DNA from: an uncultured Bacilli bacterium
Lineage (GTDB): Bacteria > Bacillota_I > Bacilli_A > RF39 > UBA660
Assembly: GCA_947631035.1 (NCBI GenBank)
Contig: CANRJW010000012.1
Location: forward strand, 1-36,746
Direction: 5' to 3'
DNA: 36,746 bases
Position numbers and translations under genes: made by a program
In this document: piece after piece, positions 32,334 through 36,746 of the stretch
Layout of the letters: the number at the start of each line of letters is the position of its first letter
Numbering within the stretch: position 1 is the first letter of the stretch
Notes under the pieces: generated by a model
Database searches by the model: none
What the model was told of the DNA's origin: nothing
The model's input: only the letters and a program-made list of their open reading frames with translations

Positions 32334-32362
32334 GAAATAGCAGGAATGCATTTCTTTTTTTT
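32332..32362 (+). terminator. sufB terminator
   Basis: AAGAAAT (32332-32338) / ATTTCTT (32350-32356) with inner GCA/TGC pairing, then T. Confidence 0.75.
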
Positions 32363-32368
32363 GATGTC

Positions 32369-32397
32369 TTGAAAATTACAGTGATTCATAGTAAAAT
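32369..32397 (+). promoter_or_regulatory. Promoter of surface protein C
   Basis: TTGAAA (32369-32374), 17 bp, TAAAAT (32392-32397). Confidence 0.55.
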
Positions 32398-32412
32398 AAA
32401 AACAACAATAGA

Positions 32413-32484
32413 GGAGGAAAAGAGAAATGAATAGTTTCAAAAAGAACCTCCCAACCAAGCGAAATAGTCGTCTGGGGGGGGGGT
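32413..32484 (+). promoter_or_regulatory. Leader with Shine-Dalgarno, CCUCC box and ten-G tract, second copy
   Basis: GGAGG (32413-32417), ATG 32427, CCTCC (32447-32451) and ten G (32474-32483) repeat the plan at 3895-3967 with most bases conserved. The same two alternative pairings are possible (CCTCC with GGAGG, or ACCTCCC with GGGGGGT). The inner CCAG/CTGG helix is reduced to CCA/TGG. Confidence 0.55.
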
Positions 32485-34095
32485 CTATTAAATAATAGAA
32501 AACCAGAGGACTTAAAACGATTCAATAAAAATAGAAAACAAAAGAAAATTATAATTGGAAGCATAATAGCAATAGTAATGATAATCGGAGGTATAAGTCT
32601 ATACCGAAGTTTTGCTATGTATGAAGAAAAAGCAACCTTTGATGTTTTAAAAGGAACCATACCCGATTTTAGTATAAAAGATATAACCTTAGCTTTTACT
32701 ATAGATGGAGAAACCCAAACCAATACTAAATTTCCCAATAAAGGTGAAGGTTATATAGTAGAAGAAGTTTCATGTGAAGATAATGTAACCGCAGACTGGA
32801 ATAATGGAAGTTGGAGTTTAGAAAATATAAAAAATGAAGTAACAGCGAAGAAAGTAAAATGTACAGTAAAATTTAAAACAATCGATACAACAAGTGGCTT
32901 GAATGGAGCGGAACCTGTATTAGGAGATGGAATGATGCCAGTTATTATAAATGAAAGTGGTAAAGCAATAAAAACAACTGAAGAAAATGAAGACTGGTAT
33001 GACTATTCTCAAAAACAATGGGCGAATGCAGTCATATTAACAGAAACAGGAAAAAATCAAAGCATTGAAGCAGGAACAGAAATACAAGAAGATTGGATAG
33101 AAAGTTATTTTGTGTGGATACCAAAGTTTAGTTATCAACTCTTTGATATGGGAAAATATGCAGAAGCAACAGGAACAGATAGTAATAAGCAAAATAAAGC
33201 AATAAATATAAAATTTGGTATAACGAATACAGAAGATGGAGAAGAAGAATGTGCGACTCCAATGAATAAAGAAGGAACACAAGGGCTATCAGGAGAAAGT
33301 GGAAAGTGTGAAGTAGGAGATTATATGACGCATCCAGCATTTTTGGCTTTTGACACAACTGGATTCTGGGTTGGAAAATTTGAAACAAGTCAAAATAATA
33401 GTAAAGGAATACAAATCAAACCAGGTGTAACAAGTTGGAGAAGCATAACGGTAGGAGATTCTTTTAAAAATTCTAAAAACTATAAACCAGACTTGCAAAG
33501 CCATATGATGAAAAATACCGAGTGGGGAGCTGTTGCCTATTTAGCCCAAAGTATTTATGGGCGATGTGAGAATGAGAACAGTTGCACAGAAGTAACTATA
33601 AATGCCAATAATGGTTACATGACTGGGTACACAAATACAACAGCCTATGGTGGAAGTAATGCCCAATTAGCTAGTACTACAGGAAATTATAGTGGCATCT
33701 ATGATATGAATGGTGGAGCAAGTGAACAGATGGCAAGTGTAATGTTAGATAATACGAATGAAAAAGCTTTATATAGCCAAAGTACTTTAACTGAAACAGA
33801 TTTAAAGGATCCAAGATATTATGATGTTTATAATTATAGTTCAGATGATGCTCATTGGGAGCGTAGGATACTTGGAGATTCGATAGGAGAATTAGGCCCC
33901 TTTGCTCTTTCTGATTCATCTTATATGTGTTCTATGTGGCAAGATTATGCGCATTTTGTTGTTACTAAATATCCATGGCTTTATCGTGGTGGAGCTTATA
34001 GATCTGGTGGATTTTCTGGGCTATTTGCATTTAGTACTGATACGGGTCGCGTATGTACGGGATGTGCGTTCCGTGTTGTCATTGCCCCACAATAA
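32427..34095 (+). CDS. Surface protein C: phase-variable membrane-anchored protein with FGE/C-type-lectin-like domain (out of frame here)
   Basis: 555 residues in the restored nine-G frame. The first 19 codons match surface protein A closely, but the anchor and following region are different: KKIIIGSIIAIVMIIGGISL then SFAMYEEKATFDVLKG and a short beta-rich domain with EVSCEDNVTADWNNGSW. The C-terminal domain is shared with A and B: ESYFVWIPKFSYQLF, YMTHPAFLAF, FWVGKFETSQ, SHMMKNTEWGAVAYLAQS, GIYDMNGGASEQM, and the divergent tail from RGGAYRSGG. The long frame without the leader would have to begin at ATG 32578, inside the membrane helix and without a ribosome-binding site, so the leader ATG is the real start. 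As sequenced the gene is off. Confidence 0.85.
32474..32483 (+). repeat. Poly-G tract (10 G) breaking the frame of surface protein C
   Basis: From ATG 32427 the frame meets TAA at 32493-32495; nine or twelve G would join it to the long frame ending at 34095. Same length, same codon position and same frame error as at 3957-3966. Confidence 0.85.
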
Positions 34096-34101
34096 AAATT
34101 A

Positions 34102-34130
34102 TCATAAAATCTCTTTCTATTTCATAAATT
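34102..34130 (+). promoter_or_regulatory. Possible sigma-E promoter of the spoVID-like gene
   Basis: TCATAAA (34102-34108), 14 bp, CATAAATT (34123-34130) approach the mother-cell sigma-E pattern (KMATATT, about 14 bp, CATACANT). SpoVID is sigma-E controlled in B. subtilis. Confidence 0.35.
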
Positions 34131-34152
34131 GAATTAGAAAGGGTTTGATATT

Positions 34153-34842
34153 ATGAAAAGTATAGTACCATTTACAAAAGAAATTACATTTCCAACTAAG
34201 ATAGCTGAAATTTGTAGTATATCTTTAGAACATGAATTAAACATCACCGCTTCTGAAATAGAAGGCAAATTTATTGTGACAGGAGAATACAAAAGTCATG
34301 AGGTTAGTGTCAATAAAGAACCATTTGAATATAAACTACCATTTACTTTAGAAGTGACAGAAAATATTTTAAAAGACACAATTGATTTTGAAATCACCGA
34401 TTTTACTTATGAAATTGTTGGTGATGCAACATTAAAGGTAAATATTGAATTTTGTGTAACGGCTTCGGAAAAAGAAGAGGAAGAGGTAGAAGAAATACCA
34501 GAAGAAGTAAACAAAGAACAAGAAGAATTAAGAGAATCTGTTATGGAAGAGATAAACGAAATGTTTTTAGAAGACGAAGAAAAAGACGAAAAAGAAGAAG
34601 AACCAGAACCAGTTTCCCAAGAAGAACGTTTAGATCAAAATAGCGAAAACATTATATTAAATTCTATTGCAGAAAAAGAAAATGAATTTGCTAGCTATAA
34701 TATCCATGTCGTTGGAAATAATGATTCTATTGAAAGCATTTGTGCTCTATACAATACTGATGAAAAAACACTAAAAGAATATAATAATATTGAAAACATT
34801 CAAATAGGAGATAAAATTATCATTCCTTGTGTAGATGAATAA
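34153..34842 (+). CDS. spoVID: SpoVID-like spore coat morphogenesis protein with C-terminal LysM
   Basis: 229 residues. A beta-rich N-terminal domain (about 1-105, PFTKEITFPTKIAEICSISL, then KLPFTLEVTENI) is like the SpoVID/SafA-associated coat domain. A very acidic linker (about 108-170) follows, then a LysM module at the end (IHVVGNNDSIESICALYNTD, then IQIGDKIIIP). SpoVID is made in the mother cell and guides the coat to encase the forespore. Shorter than B. subtilis SpoVID because the linker is reduced. The following ysxE/cotS-like gene overlaps by 8 bp, the same gene pair as in B. subtilis. Confidence 0.82.
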   Translation: MKSIVPFTKEITFPTKIAEICSISLEHELNITASEIEGKFIVTGEYKSHEVSVNKEPFEYKLPFTLEVTENILKDTIDFEITDFTYEIVGDATLKVNIEFCVTASEKEEEEVEEIPEEVNKEQEELRESVMEEINEMFLEDEEKDEKEEEPEPVSQEERLDQNSENIILNSIAEKENEFASYNIHVVGNNDSIESICALYNTDEKTLKEYNNIENIQIGDKIIIPCVDE

Positions 34843-35731
34843 ATCCATTGAAGTTTTAAAGCAAATTTATAAACCATATCGTTACACTATACTTGGGCAT
34901 GCTTTGATTCTCAATACCACTTCAGGAGATTTTGTTGTTAAAGAAAAATCGGATAAAAGTTTAAAAGATTTATATGCGTACTTAAATAGTCGTAATTTTC
35001 ATAATTTTCCCAATTTAATTGATGAATCAAGAAATGATGTGAATGTATTTGAGTATGTGGAAAGTGTGGGTATGCCTAAAGAACAAAAAGCTCTAGATTT
35101 AATTGATGTATTAAGTAATCTACATAATAAAACCACTTTTTATAAAACAGTCACCAAAGACGATTTTAAAGAGATTTATGATAAAATAAAGGGAAATATT
35201 CTTTATTTACAGACTTATTACAATTCTTTATATGACAACATAAAAAAAGAAGTGTTTATGTCTCCTTCTGATTATTCTTTTATAAGAAGTAGTTATAAAA
35301 TCTTTGCTGCTCTTGATTTTTCGTTAAGTGAATTAGATGCTTGGTATAACTTAGTGAATGAAGAAACGAAAAAAAGAGTCTCCTTAATCCACAATAAAGT
35401 TTGTCTTGACCATTTTATAAAATCAAGTGATGATTATTTAATTAGTTGGGAAGATTATCGTATTGATAGTCCTGTTATGGATTTAGTAACCTTTTATCGC
35501 AATAATTATTTTGATATTCAATTTGATGTGGTCATTAAACGTTATTTTGAAAAAGTAGGTCTTAGTGAAGACGAAAAAAAATTATTCTTTATTTTAATAT
35601 CGATTCCGAAAAAAATAGAGATTTCTCCATCAGAATTTCAAACCTGTAAAAATGTTAGAGAAGCTTTAGATTATTTATTTATCACTGAAGAATTAGTGCG
35701 GCCATATTACACGATAGAGCAAAAAAATTAA
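34835..35731 (+). CDS. ysxE: Spore coat protein kinase-like, CotS/YsxE family
   Basis: 298 residues of the phosphotransferase (APH/CotS) fold. DFVVKEKSDKSLKDLYAYL near residue 30 supplies the lysine strand. VSLIHNKVCLDHFI near 188-200 is the catalytic-loop position, with HN where active kinases have H-x-D, so activity is doubtful. SWEDYRIDSPVMDLVTFYR (near 208) is the metal-loop region. In Bacillus YsxE lies directly after SpoVID, and both belong to the sporulation mother-cell programme. The start overlaps the SpoVID-like gene. Confidence 0.82.
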   Translation: MNKSIEVLKQIYKPYRYTILGHALILNTTSGDFVVKEKSDKSLKDLYAYLNSRNFHNFPNLIDESRNDVNVFEYVESVGMPKEQKALDLIDVLSNLHNKTTFYKTVTKDDFKEIYDKIKGNILYLQTYYNSLYDNIKKEVFMSPSDYSFIRSSYKIFAALDFSLSELDAWYNLVNEETKKRVSLIHNKVCLDHFIKSSDDYLISWEDYRIDSPVMDLVTFYRNNYFDIQFDVVIKRYFEKVGLSEDEKKLFFILISIPKKIEISPSEFQTCKNVREALDYLFITEELVRPYYTIEQKN

Positions 35732-35902
35732 AATAAAGATTTCTAGTAAAAGAATAAAAATATTAAAACGAAGTGGTAATATTAAAGTCAGTAATAATTG
35801 ATAAAAAATTAAAATACAAATTGCAAAAATAGCAATGATAGAAAAAAAGCCTCCACCTTTTCGATTGTTATTGTAAGGTGGGCAAGGGCCATTATGAAAC
35901 AT
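35693..35902 (-). CDS. Small hydrophobic protein, unknown
   Basis: 69 residues from ATG 35902, supported by a good AGGTGAT site and a minus-strand TATAAT (35923-35918). A polar N-terminus MFHNGPCPPYNNNRKGGG precedes two membrane helices and a short end RVIWPH. The last 39 bp overlap the 3' end of the ysxE-like gene on the other strand. The short Gly/Pro/Asn start plus hydrophobic body recalls small spore or membrane peptides of Bacilli, but I do not recognise the family. Confidence 0.55.
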   Translation of the reverse strand: MFHNGPCPPYNNNRKGGGFFSIIAIFAICILIFYQLLLTLILPLRFNIFILLLEIFILIFLLYRVIWPH

Positions 35903-35941
35903 ATAATCACCTATGGTATTATATGTTTTTTTGATGCAATC

Positions 35942-35970
35942 TTTACAAAAATAGAAACTTTGATTATAAT
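35942..35970 (+). promoter_or_regulatory. Promoter of the prepilin-like gene cluster
   Basis: TTTACA (35942-35947), 17 bp, TATAAT (35965-35970), followed by AGAGGATG before the ATG at 35994. Confidence 0.6.
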
Positions 35971-35993
35971 TAAAAATAGAGGATGTGCAAAAA

Positions 35994-36575
35994 ATGAAGA
36001 ATAAAAAAGGATTTATTTTTGTAGAAACGATTATTGTTGCTTGTGTACTCACTGTATCTTTATTGGTACTTTATTCTTCTTTTAGTGCAACGATTCGTAA
36101 TGAAAAGGCTCGACTAAAATACAACGATTCGGTTTATTTATATCGTACATATTATTTAGAAAAGTTTTTTCGTAATTTTCGTTTGGATATTGCTACGATG
36201 GGTTTAAATAAAGAAGCAGATAAACCAATTTTTATTTTAAGTAATTTTGGTTGTCGTAATGATATTTTTATTAATGAAACGGATAATTTAGGATTTTGTG
36301 AAAATGTTATAGAAGAACTTCATGTCAATAATTTATATTTAACTTATAATGATTTAAGTGAATTACAAAATTGTACCAACCAAAGTGGTATTTGTGAAAC
36401 TCTTGTTCAAGTAAATGATACTATGGCGGATTATTTGAAAACCATTGGAGGAAAAGGAAAACAAGGCTACCGCATTATTGTGGAATACGCTGAGACTAAA
36501 GATGGGAAAAAGTGTGAATCGACTACTACCGATTGTGTGTATTATTATTCCACTTTAAGTTTGGGGGAAGTCTAG
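35994..36575 (+). CDS. Type IV prepilin-like protein (pseudopilin)
   Basis: 193 residues. MKNKKGFIFVETIIVACVLT is a type III (prepilin) signal: short basic leader, cleavage after G6, Glu at mature position 5, then the hydrophobic helix. The body is variable, with several cysteines (GCRND, ENVIEELHVNN, NCTNQSGICE, KCESTTTDC) that suggest disulfide-stabilised globular structure outside the cell. It would be a minor pilin of a competence-type or type IV pilus system. The next gene starts at 36577 with only one base between stop and start, so they are co-transcribed. Confidence 0.82.
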   Translation: MKNKKGFIFVETIIVACVLTVSLLVLYSSFSATIRNEKARLKYNDSVYLYRTYYLEKFFRNFRLDIATMGLNKEADKPIFILSNFGCRNDIFINETDNLGFCENVIEELHVNNLYLTYNDLSELQNCTNQSGICETLVQVNDTMADYLKTIGGKGKQGYRIIVEYAETKDGKKCESTTTDCVYYYSTLSLGEV

Positions 36576-36576
36576 T

Positions 36577-36746
36577 ATGAAATTGGATAATAAAGGAATC
36601 ACTCTGACAGAGTTAATTATTAGTATTGCACTTATTTCAATCGTTATTATGTTTTTATTTCGTTTGCTAGTCGATGTACGTTATATGAATAACAATACTG
36701 ATTTTGACCGAGAAAACCAACAAACGAGAGCTATTATTTTAAAGAC
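36577..36746 (+). CDS. Type IV prepilin-like protein, truncated by the window edge
   Basis: 56 codons are visible. MKLDNKGITLTELIISIALI has the prepilin pattern: cleavage after the glycine, T-L-T-E with Glu at mature position 5, and a long hydrophobic helix. GGGGGAAG at about 36563-36570 is the ribosome-binding site. It follows the previous pseudopilin gene immediately, indicating a pilin gene cluster that continues to the right. Confidence 0.85.
   Translation, partial: MKLDNKGITLTELIISIALISIVIMFLFRLLVDVRYMNNNTDFDRENQQTRAIILK

Noticed and set aside
32578-32580. ATG 32578 as the true start of surface protein C
   Set aside because: It falls inside the membrane helix and has no ribosome-binding site. 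The upstream leader encodes the basic flank and most of the helix in the restored frame.
34452-34643. Arg-rich 63-codon frame inside the spoVID-like gene
   Set aside because: It is the out-of-frame reading of the GAA-rich acidic linker.
1-36746. DGR reverse transcriptase, template repeat, CRISPR array, integrase, transposase, tRNA or rRNA
   Set aside because: Looked for because of the variable tails and accessory genes. No encoded protein carries the corresponding motifs, no spaced repeat array is seen, and no segment has tRNA-like or rRNA sequence.

Overview
The window is AT-rich DNA (roughly 30% G+C outside a few patches) from a low-GC, spore-forming member of the Bacilli, probably one of the uncultured gut lineages once filed under Tenericutes/Erysipelotrichia. 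The support is gene content and order. There is an ezrA - nifZ-type cysteine desulfurase - thiI - ackA block ordered as in Bacillus, a gerA/gerC/gerB germination operon with a sigma-G-like promoter, spoVS, and a spoVID-like gene followed by a ysxE/cotS-like gene as in B. subtilis. TGG is used for Trp and TGA acts as a stop, so the standard bacterial code applies. No rRNA, tRNA, transposase, integrase, CRISPR array or reverse transcriptase was seen.

Layout. 1-3.7 kb: yneF-like gene, an acidic membrane protein, lon. 3.8-6.05 kb: large surface protein A, whose reading frame is broken at a run of ten G. 6.1-13.7 kb: housekeeping block (ezrA, GNAT, nifZ-type gene, thiI, a candidate small RNA, a DUF1540 mini-protein, a small gene, ackA, nrnA-like). 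13.7-19.8 kb: accessory region with two RNA-like transcription units, a DUF1016/PDDEXK nuclease between 29-bp direct repeats, an AbiE toxin-antitoxin pair in one operon with a primase-helicase of the TOTE conflict-system type, an AbiEi remnant, and an XRE regulator. 19.9-21.9 kb: surface protein B, divergent from the XRE gene and surrounded by its probable operators. 22-25.5 kb: ger operon on the minus strand. 25.6-28.4 kb: rlmCD-type 23S rRNA methyltransferase gene, a second AbiE pair, and a displaced degenerate copy of an rlmCD 3' end. 28.5-32.3 kb: ZIP transporter, trmL, spoVS, two small unknown genes, sufB. 32.4-34.1 kb: surface protein C, again broken at a ten-G run. 34.1 kb to the end: spoVID/ysxE-like pair and the start of a prepilin-like gene cluster.

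The most unusual feature is the family of three surface proteins (A, B, C). They share an FGE-sulfatase/C-type-lectin-like C-terminal domain whose last 36 residues are highly divergent and encoded by DNA near 50% G+C. A and C share a leader in which a good Shine-Dalgarno site and ATG run into a ten-G tract that puts the rest of the gene one base out of frame; nine G would restore both. This looks like slipped-strand phase variation. The leader could also fold two ways, with a CCUCC box pairing either to the Shine-Dalgarno GGAGG or to the G tract. B lacks the tract and is instead placed under an XRE regulator with three GACATNNNATGTC sites. The window therefore shows one surface-protein family under two different switches. 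The accessory regions also offer an AbiE-plus-primase-helicase operon with a promoter inside a 22-bp inverted repeat, and a nuclease preceded by an unidentified structured RNA.
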